The notes: generated from the sequence alone by a model not told the origin. Positions 1 to 10,730 are shown, counted from the first letter of the stretch. The stretch is 64,000 nucleotides of DNA from Xanthobacter oligotrophicus (GCF_008364685.1 NZ_VTTL01000006.1:1-64000); one strand, 5' to 3'. Numbers and translations: made by a program.

Positions 1-252
1 GCCATCCATGTGACGCCGGAAGCGGTGGACGGCGGCGCCATCGCCAAGGTGCGCGACGGCGACCTGGTGCGGGTGGATGCGGTGGCCGGCACCCTCGAAG
101 TGCTGGTCCCGGCCGCCGAATGGGCCGCCCGCACGCCGGTGACCGTGGACCTTTCCGCCTCCCACTCCGGCGTCGGCCGCGAACTCTTCGCCCCCTTCCG
201 AAACGCCGTCGGCCAAGCCGAAAAGGGCGCAAGCATTTTCGCCTTCGCGTGA
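1..252 (+). CDS. edd: 6-phosphogluconate dehydratase, C-terminal end (partial)
   Basis: This is the last 83 codons of a gene that begins before the window. The reading frame is open from base 1 and stops at TGA 250-252. The tail reads [18 protein letters not shown], then [14 protein letters not shown], which is the typical C-terminus of Edd rather than of its relative IlvD. Edd is a cytoplasmic iron-sulfur enzyme that converts 6-phosphogluconate to 2-keto-3-deoxy-6-phosphogluconate in the Entner-Doudoroff pathway. The catalytic and cluster-binding residues lie upstream and cannot be checked. The gene converges on folC with a 10-base gap. Confidence 0.85.
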   Translation, partial: AIHVTPEAVDGGAIAKVRDGDLVRVDAVAGTLEVLVPAAEWAARTPVTVDLSASHSGVGRELFAPFRNAVGQAEKGASIFAFA

Positions 253-262
253 GGCGAGGTGG

Positions 263-1606
263 TCAGGCCGGCTCGGCGCCGTTGGCGGCGAGCACCGCCC
301 CGGCGAGATAGAGGGAGCCGGAGATCAGCACCCGGGGCGGAGGCACCTGCGAGGTGCGGGTAATGCTGTCGAGGGCGCTGCCTACGTCGCGGGCGACCCG
401 CGCCGACATGCCGAGGCCCATGGCGGCGGCGGCCACGTCCTCGGGCTTGAGGCCCGCATGCTCGCCGGGCACCGGCACCGCGATGGCCTCCCGCACCAGC
501 CCGGCGAAGGGGGCGAGGAAGCCGGTGACATCCTTGGTGCCGAGCATGCCGAGGATGAGCACCAGCGGGCGCGAATAGCGCTCCTCCAGCTCGCACAGGG
601 CATGGGCGAGGGCGGCCCCGCCGGCGGCATTGTGCCCGCCGTCGAGCCACACCTCCACGCCGGCCGGCGCCCGCGCCACCAGCGGACCTAAGGGCAGGCG
701 CTGGAGCCGCGCCGGCCAGTCGGCCTGCAGGATCCCGGCTTCATGGGCCGCCGGAAGCTTCACGGCGCGCAGCGTCGCCACCGCAAGGCCGGCATTGTCG
801 ATCTGGTGCGGCCCCACGAGGCGCGGGCGCGGCAAATCGAGCAGGCCGTCCTCGTCGGCATAGACGAGGCGCCCGGCCTCCTCGCTGACGTTCCATTGCT
901 GGCCGCGCACGAACAACGGCGCGAGCTTCTTGCCCGCCGCCCGCTCGATGACGGCGAGGGCCTCCGGCACCTGCGAGCCCACCACCACGGGGCGGCGCGG
1001 CTTGATGATGCCCGCCTTCTCGCCGGCGATGGCCTCCACCGAGGTGCCGAGGAAATCCACATGGTCGATGGAGACGGGGGTGATCACGCTCGCCAGCGGC
1101 TCGGCCACCAGATTGGTGGCGTCGAGCCGGCCGCCGAGGCCCACCTCCAGCAGCAGCACGTCGGCCGGATGCTCGGCGAACAGCAGGAAGGCCGCCGCCG
1201 TGGTGATCTCGAACAGGGTGATGGGCTGGCCGGCATTGGCGGTCTCGGTGCGGTCGAGAGCCTCGGCGAGGGCCGCGTCGGACACCAGCACGCCGCCCCC
1301 CGGCGCGCCGAGGCGGATACGCTCGTTGAAGCGCACCAGATGGGGCGAGGTATAGACGTGCACCCGCTGGCCGGCGGCTTCCAGCATGGCGCGCATGAAG
1401 GCGATGGTGGAGCCCTTGCCGTTGGTGCCGGCCACATGGATCGTCGGCGGCAGGCGCCGCTCCGGATTGCCGAGGGCATCCAGCAGCCGGCCCATCCGCG
1501 CGAGGGACAGGTCGATCTTCTTGGGATGGAGCGCGGCGAGGCGAGTGAGGATCTCGTCGGTGGCGCGCGCGGGCAGGGGGAAGGGGCGGGGCAGGGCCAT
1601 GTTCAT
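263..1606 (-). CDS. folC: Bifunctional folylpolyglutamate synthase/dihydrofolate synthase
   Basis: This cytoplasmic Mur-ligase-type enzyme adds glutamate to dihydropteroate and to tetrahydrofolates. From the ATG at 1606 it is 447 residues, normal for FolC. The P-loop GTNGKGST is near residue 60. It is followed by [22 protein letters not shown] and, near residue 330, [10 protein letters not shown], all family signatures. The frame is open a further 40 codons upstream to 1726, but that extension is low-complexity and overlaps accD. The start could equally be the ATG at 1600 (the protein begins MNMALPRP). It lies 50 bases after accD on the same strand, the usual accD-folC order in Rhizobiales. 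Confidence 0.95.
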   Translation of the reverse strand: MNMALPRPFPLPARATDEILTRLAALHPKKIDLSLARMGRLLDALGNPERRLPPTIHVAGTNGKGSTIAFMRAMLEAAGQRVHVYTSPHLVRFNERIRLGAPGGGVLVSDAALAEALDRTETANAGQPITLFEITTAAAFLLFAEHPADVLLLEVGLGGRLDATNLVAEPLASVITPVSIDHVDFLGTSVEAIAGEKAGIIKPRRPVVVGSQVPEALAVIERAAGKKLAPLFVRGQQWNVSEEAGRLVYADEDGLLDLPRPRLVGPHQIDNAGLAVATLRAVKLPAAHEAGILQADWPARLQRLPLGPLVARAPAGVEVWLDGGHNAAGGAALAHALCELEERYSRPLVLILGMLGTKDVTGFLAPFAGLVREAIAVPVPGEHAGLKPEDVAAAAMGLGMSARVARDVGSALDSITRTSQVPPPRVLISGSLYLAGAVLAANGAEPA

Positions 1607-1656
1607 TCTCGCGCGGGCGCGGCAGCGAAGTGCCGGCGCCCGCTGGCGCGTCCTTG

Positions 1657-2550
1657 TCAGGCCGCTTCGGGGCGGGGCAGGCGGCCCTTGGGCGGCAGGG
1701 CCGGCGCCTTCGTGAGCATGCGGCACAGGCGACCCAGCGTGTCGCGCAATTGGTGGCGATGCACCACCATGTCGAGCATGCCGTGCTCGTGCAGGTATTC
1801 GGCGCGCTGGAAGCCGTCGGGCAGCTTCTCGCGGATGGTCTGCTCGATCACGCGGGGACCGGCGAAGCCGATGAGGGCGCCGGGCTCGGCGATCTGGATA
1901 TCGCCCAGCATGGCGTAGGAGGCCGTGACCCCGCCTGTGGTGGGGTTGGTGAGCACCACGATGTAGGGCTTCCTGGTCTCGCGCAGTTCCTGGATGGCGG
2001 CGGTGGTGCGCGGCATCTGCATGAGGGACAAAATCCCCTCCTGCATGCGCGCCCCGCCCGAGGCGGCGAACATGATGAAGGGCGTGCCCTTCTCGGCGGC
2101 GGTCTGGAGCCCCTTCACCACCGCCTCGCCGGCGGCCATGCCGAGCGAGCCGCCCATGAAGCCGAAATCCTGCACCGCGATGGTCACCGGCAGTTCGGTG
2201 AGCAGGCCGGTCGCCACCTTCACCGCATCCTGGTAGCCGGTCTTGGTGCGGGCGTCCTTCAGGCGGTCGATATAGCGGCGCTCGTCGCGGAATTTCAGCG
2301 GGTCGGTGGCCACCTCGGGCAGAGGTACTTCTTCATAGGCGCCGTCGTCGAAGGTGGCTTTCAGCCGCTTCACCGCATCCATGCGCATATGGTAACCGGA
2401 TGCCGGGATGACGTAGAGGTTGGCCTCCAGGTCCTTGTGAAACACCATCTGCCCGGTTTCGGGGCACTTCACCCAGAGGTTTTCGGGGACCTCGCGGCGC
2501 GCCAGGAAATCGCGGATCTTCGGGCGGACGACGTTGGAAATCCAGTTCAC
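1657..2550 (-). CDS. accD: Acetyl-CoA carboxylase carboxyltransferase subunit beta
   Basis: AccD pairs with AccA to transfer carboxyl from biotin to acetyl-CoA, the first step of fatty-acid synthesis. The GTG start at 2550 is preceded by a GGAG ribosome site and gives 297 residues beginning with the conserved [12 protein letters not shown]. The carboxyltransferase core follows, with [10 protein letters not shown] and [10 protein letters not shown]. The N-terminal zinc ribbon normally has four cysteines. Here the region reads [19 protein letters not shown] and then VIPASGYH, so only the first cysteine remains; I recall the same change in other Rhizobiales. It sits between trpA and folC on the same strand. 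Confidence 0.95.
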   Translation of the reverse strand: MNWISNVVRPKIRDFLARREVPENLWVKCPETGQMVFHKDLEANLYVIPASGYHMRMDAVKRLKATFDDGAYEEVPLPEVATDPLKFRDERRYIDRLKDARTKTGYQDAVKVATGLLTELPVTIAVQDFGFMGGSLGMAAGEAVVKGLQTAAEKGTPFIMFAASGGARMQEGILSLMQMPRTTAAIQELRETRKPYIVVLTNPTTGGVTASYAMLGDIQIAEPGALIGFAGPRVIEQTIREKLPDGFQRAEYLHEHGMLDMVVHRHQLRDTLGRLCRMLTKAPALPPKGRLPRPEAA

Positions 2551-2714
2551 GGGCGGTCTCCGGAAGGCGGGCGGACAGCCGCGCTGCGGCGCACACCACT
2601 CTGCGTCCATGTAATGGCAAGCGCGACGCGGCGAAAGTGCGGCAGGACGAAGCCGTGCCGCACATTCGTCCACTCAAGTGCCTCCATCGCCCGGCTGCGG
2701 GGGCGCAGGATACG

Positions 2715-3542
2715 TCAGCGCTGGACGGAGCGCACCGCCTCGGCCAGCTCGCTCACCAGCGCTTCGATGCCCGGCAGGGTGTTGGCGGTGGCGTTGCCCT
2801 CGGCATCGAGGGTGCGGCGCACCACCTCCACCAGGGCGGAGCCCACCACCACCGCATCGGCGCCGGCGGCGATGGCCTTGGCCTGTTCCGGCGTCCGCAC
2901 GCCGAAGCCCACCGCCACCGGCAGGTCAGTGTGGGACTTGATGCGGGCCACGGCGGCGGCCACCAGGTCCGCGTCCGGCGTCGCCGAGCCGGTGATGCCG
3001 GTGATGGAGACGTAATAGACGAAGCCCGCCGTGTGCTCGAGCACGGTCGGCAGGCGCTTGTCGTCGGTGGTGGGGGTGGCGAGGCGGATGAAGTCGAGCC
3101 CGGCGTTCAGCGCCGGCAGGCACAGTTCCTCGTCTTCCTCCGGCGGCAGGTCCACCACGATGAGGCCGTCCACCCCCGCCACCTTGGCGTCGGTGAGGAA
3201 GCGCTCCACGCCATAGACGTAGATGGGATTGAAATAGCCCATGAGCACCACCGGGGTGGCGGTGTCCTCTGTGCGGAAGACGCGGACCATCTCGATGGTC
3301 TTGGCCAGGGTCTGGCCGGCCTTGAGAGCGCGTAGGCCCGCCGCCTGGATGGCCGGTCCGTCGGCCATGGGATCGGTGAAGGGAATGCCCAGCTCGATCA
3401 CGTCCGCCCCGGCACCGGGCAGCGCCTTGAGGATGGCGAGGGAGGTCTCCCCGTCCGGATCGCCCGCCGTGACGAAGGTGACGAGGCCGGGGCGGCCTTC
3501 CTCTTTCAGCGCGGCGAAACGGGTGGAGATGCGCGTGGTCAT
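2715..3542 (-). CDS. trpA: Tryptophan synthase alpha subunit
   Basis: TrpA cleaves indole-3-glycerol phosphate to indole and glyceraldehyde 3-phosphate, passing indole to TrpB. From the ATG at 3542 ([12 protein letters not shown]) it is 275 residues, the usual size. The catalytic glutamate lies in [18 protein letters not shown] near residue 50. A second family block, [14 protein letters not shown], carries the catalytic aspartate, and [12 protein letters not shown] follows. The frame extends upstream to 3641, but those 33 codons lie in a hairpin region and look non-coding. It is followed by accD after 164 bases. Unusually, it is separated from trpB by a secreted-protein gene. Confidence 0.96.
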   Translation of the reverse strand: MTTRISTRFAALKEEGRPGLVTFVTAGDPDGETSLAILKALPGAGADVIELGIPFTDPMADGPAIQAAGLRALKAGQTLAKTIEMVRVFRTEDTATPVVLMGYFNPIYVYGVERFLTDAKVAGVDGLIVVDLPPEEDEELCLPALNAGLDFIRLATPTTDDKRLPTVLEHTAGFVYYVSITGITGSATPDADLVAAAVARIKSHTDLPVAVGFGVRTPEQAKAIAAGADAVVVGSALVEVVRRTLDAEGNATANTLPGIEALVSELAEAVRSVQR

Positions 3543-3608
3543 GGGCCTGCCTGGATCAAGAAACGGATGGAGGCGCGGGAAAGAGGTCCTTGAGACCGTG
3601 CGCCTTAT

Positions 3609-3645
3609 ACCCGTGTTCCATGAGCCTGGCTCTTGGGACACGGGT
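3609..3645. repeat. Inverted repeat between a small secreted-protein gene and trpA
   Basis: Arms ACCCGTGTTCCA (3609-3620) and TGGGACACGGGT (3634-3645) pair over 12 bp with one G-T wobble, around a 13-base loop. It lies in the 165-base gap upstream of trpA. No T-run follows on the leftward strand, so it is not a classical terminator. I see no leader peptide with tandem Trp codons, so there is no evidence of trp attenuation. Confidence 0.5.
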
Positions 3646-3707
3646 CAAGCCCGCGCGGCGCTTGAGCGTACCCACTTGGCATCGGTCAAAGACCGAGGCC
3701 GATGGTC

Positions 3708-4049
3708 TTATTTGTGGCCGGTGATGGAGCAGGTGGCGCGGTTCGCCGACGTGCCGCCGAGCAGGCGCACCTGGTCGGTTCCCGTCACCCCGGGCACGAT
3801 GGAGAACAAGGTGGTGGACGACTTGCCCAGCGCCCGGTTGCCGGCGAAGAACTCGCAGGCGACATAGGCCTCCGAGATGGGTGCGGTGGTGCCGTTCTTC
3901 ACTGAGACCGAGATAAAGGCGCCCGCCGGGTCGGTGATGACCTTGCCGGTGGTCAGCTGGAGCGCTGCGGTCTGGGCCGATGCCGGGGTGGCAACGCCCG
4001 CAACACAGGCGGCAACGCCAAACGCAAGAACCGCGGAGAACGACTTCAT
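3708..4049 (-). CDS. Small secreted protein of unknown function
   Basis: I do not recognise this 113-residue protein. It starts MKSFSAVLAFGVAACVAG and ends its signal peptide at about PASAQ (residues 22-26), so it should be exported to the periplasm. The mature part is about 90 residues and mostly beta-like, with two cysteines (VACEFF and ATCSIT) that could form a disulfide. The ATG at 4049 is only 2 bases after the trpB stop, so translation is probably coupled to trpB, and trpA begins 165 bases further on. A periplasmic protein has no obvious role in tryptophan synthase. Confidence 0.75.
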   Translation of the reverse strand: MKSFSAVLAFGVAACVAGVATPASAQTAALQLTTGKVITDPAGAFISVSVKNGTTAPISEAYVACEFFAGNRALGKSSTTLFSIVPGVTGTDQVRLLGGTSANRATCSITGHK

Positions 4050-4051
4050 GG

Positions 4052-5265
<1,214 letters not shown>

Positions 5266-5269
<4 letters not shown>

Positions 5270-6075
5270 GACGCACGCACTTTCGATGAGAGATCTTCAG
5301 GCCCCGGCGCCGTTTTCGCGCGGGTCGGTTCAGCTTCGGCCGGCTGGTCGGGCAGGCGGGCTTCCGGGAGACTGGCCTCGGCGCGCCGGACCGCCGCGAC
5401 GAAGGCGCGGATCTTGTCCGGTGACTTCACGCCGGGGGCATCTTCCACGCCAGACGATACGTCCACCCCGTCCATCCGGACCTCGGAAAGGGCCTGCGAC
5501 ACATTGTCGACAGTGAGGCCACCGGAAAGCATGAGCGGGCGGGCGACGTCAAGGCCGGCGACGAGCCGCCAGTCGAACGGCCGTCCGTTGCCGCCGGGCA
5601 GCAGGGCGCCGGGATCGGGCTTGGCGTCGAACAGGATCATGTCGGCCACTTCTGCGTAGGCCTGCAGCGGGGCAAGGTCTTCCCGCCGGCCCACCGGCAG
5701 CGCCTTCATGACCGGAAGGCCGAAACGCGCGCGAATGGCGGCGACGCGCTCCGGGCTCTCGTGGCCGTGCAACTGGAGGAGGTCGGGGGAGAAGGCGGCC
5801 ACCACCTGCGCCACCAGGGCGTCGTCGGGATCCACCAGCAGCGCCACCTTGCGCGCGCGCGCCTCGACCCGGGCCACGAGGCCGGGGGCCTCAGCGAGGG
5901 CGAGGTGGCGCGGGCTTTTGGGAAAATGGACGAAGCCCACCAGGTCGGCGCCCGCATCCAGCGCCGCGTCGAGGGCGTCCGCGGTCCTGATGCCGCAGAT
6001 CTTCACGTCGAGGTGCCGCCCGTCGTGCTTCCTTGGGGCGTGGTCTTTTGCGTCGCGGTTTGCTGCGTCGCTCAT
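5266..6075 (-). CDS. trpF: Phosphoribosylanthranilate isomerase
   Basis: TrpF performs the Amadori rearrangement of N-(5-phosphoribosyl)anthranilate, an earlier step of tryptophan synthesis. The catalytic cysteine lies in DVKICGIRT and the general-acid aspartate in [10 protein letters not shown]. As called it is 269 residues, longer than the usual 205-220. The extra length is about 22 residues at the N-terminus (MSDAANRD...) and a low-complexity C-terminal tail rich in Ala, Pro and Glu. A GTG about 25 codons downstream (before KICGIRT) is a possible later start. It is followed immediately by trpB with a 4-base overlap. Confidence 0.93.
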
Positions 6076-6124
6076 CGTCTCAACCTTGCGCGCGCCGCCC
6101 GGAACCCGAGACGGCGCATTGCGA

Positions 6125-7111
6125 TCACGTCTCCACGTGGGTGAACTGGCCGGCCTTGCGGAAGCGCCAGAGATAGGTGGGCAGCACCGTCGCGAGCGCG
6201 GTGGGGGTGATGTCGAGGCCGGCGAAGGAGCGGCCTTCGGTCTTGGCGGCGTCGGAGACCACGTTGTCCGTGCGCAGCATGGCCACCTGGTCGGTGGTGA
6301 GCGGCGCGCCGGGCGCCCATTGGGTGAGGCGGGCCATCAGGTTGGCGAGGCCGAACGGCAGGTCCACGAGCAGGCGCTTGTGGCAGATCTCGTGCAGCAC
6401 CAGCTCCATCAGCTCCCGGAAGGTGCGTACCTCCGGCCCGCCGAGCTCGTAGGTGGCGCCGGCCTTGGCCTTGCCGTCCACCGCCTTGAGGATGGCGGCG
6501 GCCACGTCGCCCACGAACACGGGCTGGAAGCGGGTCACTCCGCCGCCGATCAGGGGCAGCACCGGGGAGAGGCGGGCCATGGCGGCGAAGCGGTTGAAAA
6601 ACTCGTCCTCGGGTCCGAACATCACCGAGGGACGGAAGATGATGGCATCCGCCGCCGCGGCGCGCACCGCGGCCTCGCCCTCGGCCTTGGTGCGGCCGTA
6701 GCCGGAGGCGGAGGCGGCATCGGCGCCGATGGCGGAGATATGCACCAGCGGCGAACCTTCCCGCGCCGCCGCCTGGGCGATGGCGCGGGCGCCGAACACG
6801 TGGATGGCGTCGAAGCTCTGGCGTCCGCCCTGGGCGAGGACGCCCACGAGGTTCACCACCGCCTCGGCCCCGTCCACCGCGCGGGCGACGCTCTCGGGAT
6901 AGCGCACGTTGGCCTGGCTGACCTGGATCTGCCCGACGAAGCCGAGCGGCTGGAGGAAGCCCGCGAGTTCCGGCCGCCGCACCGCCACGCGCACGCGGTA
7001 GCCGCGCATGGCCAGCGCCCGCACCACGTGCCGCCCGAGGAAGCCCGAGCCGCCGAACACGGTTACAAGGCTGTCGCTCACAGGACGATCGGTCACCGTC
7101 ACATCGCTCAT
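6125..7111 (-). CDS. NAD(P)-binding, NDUFA9-like SDR-family protein
   Basis: This is an extended/atypical short-chain dehydrogenase of the complex I NDUFA9-like group, 328 residues from the ATG at 7111 (MSDVTVTDR). The dinucleotide-binding motif VTVFGGSGFLGRHVV is near residue 20, and VVNLVGVL and SAIGADAASASGYGRTKAEGE follow. Bacterial members are usually annotated as NAD-dependent epimerases or NADH-ubiquinone oxidoreductase subunits, but the substrate is unknown. It lies 49 bases upstream of trpF on the same strand and may share its transcript. The frame is open 28 codons further, to 7195, without family similarity. Confidence 0.85.
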   Translation of the reverse strand: MSDVTVTDRPVSDSLVTVFGGSGFLGRHVVRALAMRGYRVRVAVRRPELAGFLQPLGFVGQIQVSQANVRYPESVARAVDGAEAVVNLVGVLAQGGRQSFDAIHVFGARAIAQAAAREGSPLVHISAIGADAASASGYGRTKAEGEAAVRAAAADAIIFRPSVMFGPEDEFFNRFAAMARLSPVLPLIGGGVTRFQPVFVGDVAAAILKAVDGKAKAGATYELGGPEVRTFRELMELVLHEICHKRLLVDLPFGLANLMARLTQWAPGAPLTTDQVAMLRTDNVVSDAAKTEGRSFAGLDITPTALATVLPTYLWRFRKAGQFTHVET

Positions 7112-7287
7112 GCCGAACCCCCGCTCGCCGGCATTCCGCCGGTCCCCTGTGGTGGTGGATCTGCCGGGACGCTTTCGCGGCGCCGGCACGTCCATATATA
7201 GAGTGCGTCGAGCACATACGCGATGCGGGACCCCTCCGTAAAGGCGCTGCGATGCCGCCCTCTCGCCGCGGCGCGTGCACTGGAGAG

Positions 7288-7316
7288 TTGACGCGGGCGC
7301 GCTCCGACACTATAAG
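7288..7316 (+). promoter_or_regulatory. Sigma-70 promoter of rpsT
   Basis: TTGACG at 7288-7293 and TATAAG at 7311-7316 are separated by exactly 17 bases, close to the sigma-70 consensus. This predicts a transcript start near 7323 and a leader of about 100 bases before rpsT. Confidence 0.75.
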
Positions 7317-7348
7317 CCCGGCACTTCGCTGGCGGTTATGCCGCCGGC

Positions 7349-7357
7349 TTATCCACC
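7349..7357 (+). promoter_or_regulatory. DnaA-box-like site in the rpsT leader
   Basis: TTATCCACC matches the DnaA-box consensus TTATCCACA at 8 of 9 positions. It lies about 26 bases after the predicted rpsT transcript start. A single isolated box is weak evidence for DnaA binding. Confidence 0.35.
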
Positions 7358-7424
7358 CATTCATGCGCGACGCGGAGGGGCCATACGGGCCGCAAAGCCG
7401 GGCGCGAACCAGCAAGGACGGCCG

Positions 7425-7694
7425 ATGGCCAATACGCCTTCCGCCAAGAAAGCGGTGCGCAAGATCGAGCGCCGCACCGAAGTGAACCGGTCTCGCCGCT
7501 CCCGCGTGCGCACCTATCTGCGCAAGCTTGAGGATGCGCTCTCGGCCGGCGACGCCACCGCCGCAACCGCGGCGTTCCAGGCCGCCGAGCCTGAGATCAT
7601 GCGCGCCGTGACCAAAGGCGTGCTGCACAAGAACACTGCGTCCCGCAAGGTCTCGCGCCTTGCCGCCCGTGTGAAGAAGCTCAGCGCTGCTTGA
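7425..7694 (+). CDS. rpsT: 30S ribosomal protein S20
   Basis: S20 is a small basic protein that binds 16S rRNA early in 30S assembly. From the ATG at 7425 it is 89 residues, starting [18 protein letters not shown] and ending [13 protein letters not shown], with the family [12 protein letters not shown] block near the end. An AAGGA ribosome site precedes this ATG. The frame is open upstream to 7275, but that would add 50 residues that do not belong to S20. The gene has its own promoter and terminator, so it is a single-gene unit, in the common position just before dnaA. Confidence 0.98.
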   Translation: MANTPSAKKAVRKIERRTEVNRSRRSRVRTYLRKLEDALSAGDATAATAAFQAAEPEIMRAVTKGVLHKNTASRKVSRLAARVKKLSAA

Positions 7695-7726
7695 TTTAGA
7701 TCAATCAAGAATGCTGTCTTAACTGT

Positions 7727-7753
7727 AAAGGCCCGGCACAGCCGGGCCTTTTT
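7727..7753 (+). terminator. Intrinsic terminator of rpsT
   Basis: AAAGGCCCGGC (7727-7737) pairs perfectly with GCCGGGCCTTT (7741-7751) around an ACA loop and runs into a five-T tract. It begins 33 bases after the rpsT stop. Confidence 0.9.
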
Positions 7754-8788
7754 GCTTGGTACAATCATAGTGTGGCAGGTAGCGGGCTGCTCGACCCTGG
7801 GGCGGCGATAATCCCGATTCTCTCCAACCGTCAAGTCCTGCTTTCCGACCGGTTGTGGAGAGGGCATGGGGCCACCCGTGGACCGATCAGAAAAACAACA
7901 TCCGGGTGAAAGGCTTAAAGGCTAAAGGTCGGAAGACGCCAAAGCGGACCCATTTCAGGGGTAGGAAAACACCTCGCCGCGCGGCGTTATTTCGCGTCGG
8001 TCGGCCGCCGCCGCCACTCGGAATCTCACTGTCGCGACAGAGGTTTGCCGGCTGATATCGAGAGCCGGTGCGGGTCGGTGGCGCTCTGGCTTGTACCCGT
8101 TATCCCATGGGGCAGGGGAAAGGCGTTGCACCCCCCAGAGGGGCTGTGTATGTTCAATCTCACTCCGGGAGCGACACTGGGGTTCACCGACAGAATGAAG
8201 TTTTCACGGCTCTTCGTGCATGAGGAGGGGATGGCTGTGTTTGTATTCTTTCACCGCTCTCCCTTTGGTTGCTGTGCCGTGAATGTGTGTATCCTTCGTT
8301 CCGTCGAGCTATGCTGAGAGTGATTGTCTGGTCCCAGCTCTGAGCACGTTTTAGAACAAGCAAAAATCTGATTAATTCCAACGGCCGCCGATGAACTTCG
8401 TCGGCGGAAATGGGGCGGCTATGACTTCTGGCACACAAGCGGCAGCGGATGCAGCGGCATTTAAGGCTCACTTTCCGGCTGCCTTGCGTTGCGTTCCGAT
8501 CGTCGGGAGTGCTGGCCTCGAGTTCATCTGTACCTCGCCCCCTCCTCGCGGCAAGGATCGCGCATGACTTTGCGCTGATGCCGTAACAGCGTCCTGCGGA
8601 CGCACCTGAAAACACCGCTCTCATTTTGCGAAAGTGCGCGCAGCCCGAAAGGGCGCGGACGGCTTTTGCGTCACTAACCAGGGAACCGCGTTGAACGCGG
8701 TCGGGGCTCCATGCTCAAACCTCATGCGCCGGACGCGCGCCGTGCCGGATCGAACACGTTTCAGCCTGCCCTTGCGGAGACCGCCGGA
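7754..8788. other. Non-coding region upstream of dnaA
   Basis: About 1 kb with no convincing gene. Its short open frames are low-complexity and lack ribosome sites. It is less GC-rich than its surroundings, especially 8340-8380. I find no cluster of DnaA boxes, so it does not look like oriC. A 15-base hairpin (GCGTCC-TGC-GGACGC, 8589-8603) and a 17-base palindrome (8685-8701) lie near dnaA. A long dnaA leader or promoter region is the likely content. Confidence 0.6.
8685..8701. promoter_or_regulatory. 17-bp palindrome upstream of dnaA
   Basis: ACCGCGTTGAACGCGGT is a perfect palindrome around one central base. It lies 88 bases before the chosen dnaA start and 10 bases before an alternative in-frame ATG at 8711. 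It could be an operator or a leader hairpin; no known consensus fits. Confidence 0.45.
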
Positions 8789-10294
8789 ATGGAATGCGCG
8801 ACGACCGCGACCACCCCTTGGGAGCGCGTCCGTCAGCGCCTGCGTGAAGAGATCGGCGAGGAGAAGTTCACCAGCTGGTTCGCCCGCATGGACCTCGACA
8901 AGCTGACCGCCGACGCGGTCCTGCTCTCCGTGCCCACGCGCTTCCTCAAGTCGTGGATCCAGGAGAATTATCTGCCCCGGATCGCCGACATCTGGGCCGA
9001 GGAGAGCGGCACCAAGCGGCGCGTGGACCTTGCCGTGCGCAACGCATTTGCCCGTCCCGTGGCGCTGAAGGCGACCACGGTTCGGGAGGTGGTGACCGAG
9101 CGCACCGACCTGCGTTCCGGTGATACGCGCCAGCAGCCGGCCCGGGCTTCCGATGCGCGCTCCGCCGATGGGCGCGGCTCCGAGCCGCGGGCTGTGGAGC
9201 CCCGCGCGGCGGCTGCCGCCCTGTCCGACGCAGCGGCGGGGGACGTGGCCTCCGGCTCCCCCCTCGACGCGCGCCTCACCTTCGAGACCTTCGTGGTGGG
9301 CAAGTCCAATTCGCTGGCCTTCGCTGCTGCCAAGCAGGTGGCCGAAAGCGCTCCCGGCTCGGCGCCGGTGTTCAACCCGCTTTATCTCCATGCGGCGGTG
9401 GGCCTCGGCAAGACGCACCTGCTGCAGGCCATCGCCCGGGCCGGCGCGGTGGGCGGCCGGCGCACCACGTACCTGACCGCCGAGCGCTTCATGTACGGCT
9501 TCGTGGCCGCGCTGAAGACCCATTCGGCCATCGCCTTCAAGGATGCCCTGCGCACCATCGACACGCTGGTGATCGACGACCTGCAGTTCCTGAAGGGCAA
9601 CAATCTCCAGCAGGAATTCTGCCACACCCTCAATGCCCTGCTCGACGGCGGGCGGCAGGTGGTGGTGGCGGCGGATTGTCTGCCCGGCGAGCTTGAGCAT
9701 CTCGACGAGCGGGTGCGCTCGCGCCTCGCCGGCGGCCTGGTGGTGGAGCTGGCCGCGCTGGAGGAGGACCTGCGCCTCGAAATCCTGAAGGCGCGCTACC
9801 AGACCCTGACCGAGCAGCACCCGGGCTTTGCCGTGCCGGCACCGGTGCTGGAGTTCCTGGCCCGCAGCGTCGGCCAGAGCGGGCGCGACCTCGACGGCGC
9901 GCTCAACAAGCTGCTGGCCTTCAACCAGCTGACCGGCGAGCCGGTGACGCTGGAGATGGCGGAAAACGCGGTCAAGGACCTCATCCGTCCCACCGATCCC
10001 AAGCGGGTGCGCGTGGACGACATCCTGCGGGTGGTGGCCAAGCATTATAACGTGTCGCGCGCGGACCTCCTGTCCCAGCGCCGCACCGCCACAGTGGTGA
10101 AGCCGCGCCAGATCGCCATGTATCTGGCCAAGACGCTGACCTTGCGCTCGCTGCCGGAAATCGGCCGGCGCTTCGGCGGTCGCGACCACACCACCGTGCT
10201 GCACGCGGTGCGCAAGATCGACGGCCTCGTCAACGCCGACCGGGCGCTGGCCGAGGAAATCGAGGTCTTGAAGCGCCTCGCCCTGGAAGCCTGA
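8789..10294 (+). CDS. dnaA: Chromosomal replication initiator protein DnaA
   Basis: DnaA is the AAA+ protein that opens oriC. From the ATG at 8789 it is 501 residues. The N-terminal domain ([20 protein letters not shown]) is followed by a variable linker rich in Ala, Arg and Asp, then the ATPase. Walker A is AAVGLGKTH, with Ala where GGVGLGKT is common. Walker B is [11 protein letters not shown]. The C-terminal duplex-DNA signature includes [17 protein letters not shown] chose 8789 because GGAGA lies 8-10 bases upstream. An in-frame ATG at 8711 would add 26 unconserved residues and has no ribosome site. Confidence 0.97.
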   Translation: MECATTATTPWERVRQRLREEIGEEKFTSWFARMDLDKLTADAVLLSVPTRFLKSWIQENYLPRIADIWAEESGTKRRVDLAVRNAFARPVALKATTVREVVTERTDLRSGDTRQQPARASDARSADGRGSEPRAVEPRAAAAALSDAAAGDVASGSPLDARLTFETFVVGKSNSLAFAAAKQVAESAPGSAPVFNPLYLHAAVGLGKTHLLQAIARAGAVGGRRTTYLTAERFMYGFVAALKTHSAIAFKDALRTIDTLVIDDLQFLKGNNLQQEFCHTLNALLDGGRQVVVAADCLPGELEHLDERVRSRLAGGLVVELAALEEDLRLEILKARYQTLTEQHPGFAVPAPVLEFLARSVGQSGRDLDGALNKLLAFNQLTGEPVTLEMAENAVKDLIRPTDPKRVRVDDILRVVAKHYNVSRADLLSQRRTATVVKPRQIAMYLAKTLTLRSLPEIGRRFGGRDHTTVLHAVRKIDGLVNADRALAEEIEVLKRLALEA

Positions 10295-10349
10295 GACGGC
10301 CTTCGTCGACCCACCGGGCCCGTGATCGCCCCACCTTGGTCCCCGAATC

Positions 10350-10374
10350 CGGCGCCTGACGGCGCCGTTTTCGT
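10350..10374 (+). terminator. Intrinsic terminator after dnaA
   Basis: CGGCGCC (10350-10356) pairs with GGCGCCG (10361-10367) around a TGAC loop and runs into TTTTCGTTT. It ends the dnaA transcript 56 bases after the stop, so dnaN probably has its own promoter. Confidence 0.8.
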
Positions 10375-10730
10375 TTGTACCGGCCCCGCGGATTGGTGCG
10401 TTTCCAGCGACCGTTTCAGCCGCGCGGGTATGGGCTGCGGTGGATCCTGGGGGCGTGGGCGGCGCCATACGGTAAAAATCAGCCAGCCGCCCTTGCCTTG
10501 GCGCGCCTTGGGCGGCAATGTCTGCGGCCCGGCATCCGTCTCCCGGCGGGTGCCAGCGCGACGCTTCCTGCGTTCCGCGCAATCGCCACTTGGCGCGCGA
10601 TCCACCTTGCCCGCGACAGCGGGGAAGGGCGGAGCGGGCGCCGTCCCCGAACGACGAGGCGGACCCACCGGCGGGACGTAGGCGCCCGTGGCAGGCCGGC
10701 TCCAGAGCGAAGAGTGAACGGGCCAGGACC
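10375..10730. other. Intergenic region between dnaA and dnaN
   Basis: About 350 bases after the dnaA terminator. The frame of dnaN is open from 10518, but that stretch is Arg- and Pro-rich and DnaN clearly begins at 10731. The region must hold the dnaN promoter; I cannot place convincing -35 and -10 elements. Confidence 0.5.

Noticed and set aside
743-1918. A 391-codon rightward open frame opposite folC and accD
   Set aside because: It is antisense to folC and accD, is His-, Gly- and Arg-rich and resembles no family; GC-rich DNA produces such shadows.
3609-3645. A trp attenuator before trpA
   Set aside because: No leader peptide with tandem Trp codons and no T-run follow the hairpin.
7816-8025. 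Two GANTC sites (7816-7820, 8021-8025) as CcrM control of dnaA
   Set aside because: About three such sites per kb are expected by chance at this base composition.
8683-8696. GAAC-CGCGTT-GAAC upstream of dnaA as a LexA box
   Set aside because: The spacer is 6 bases, not the required 7; the bases belong to the 17-bp palindrome instead.
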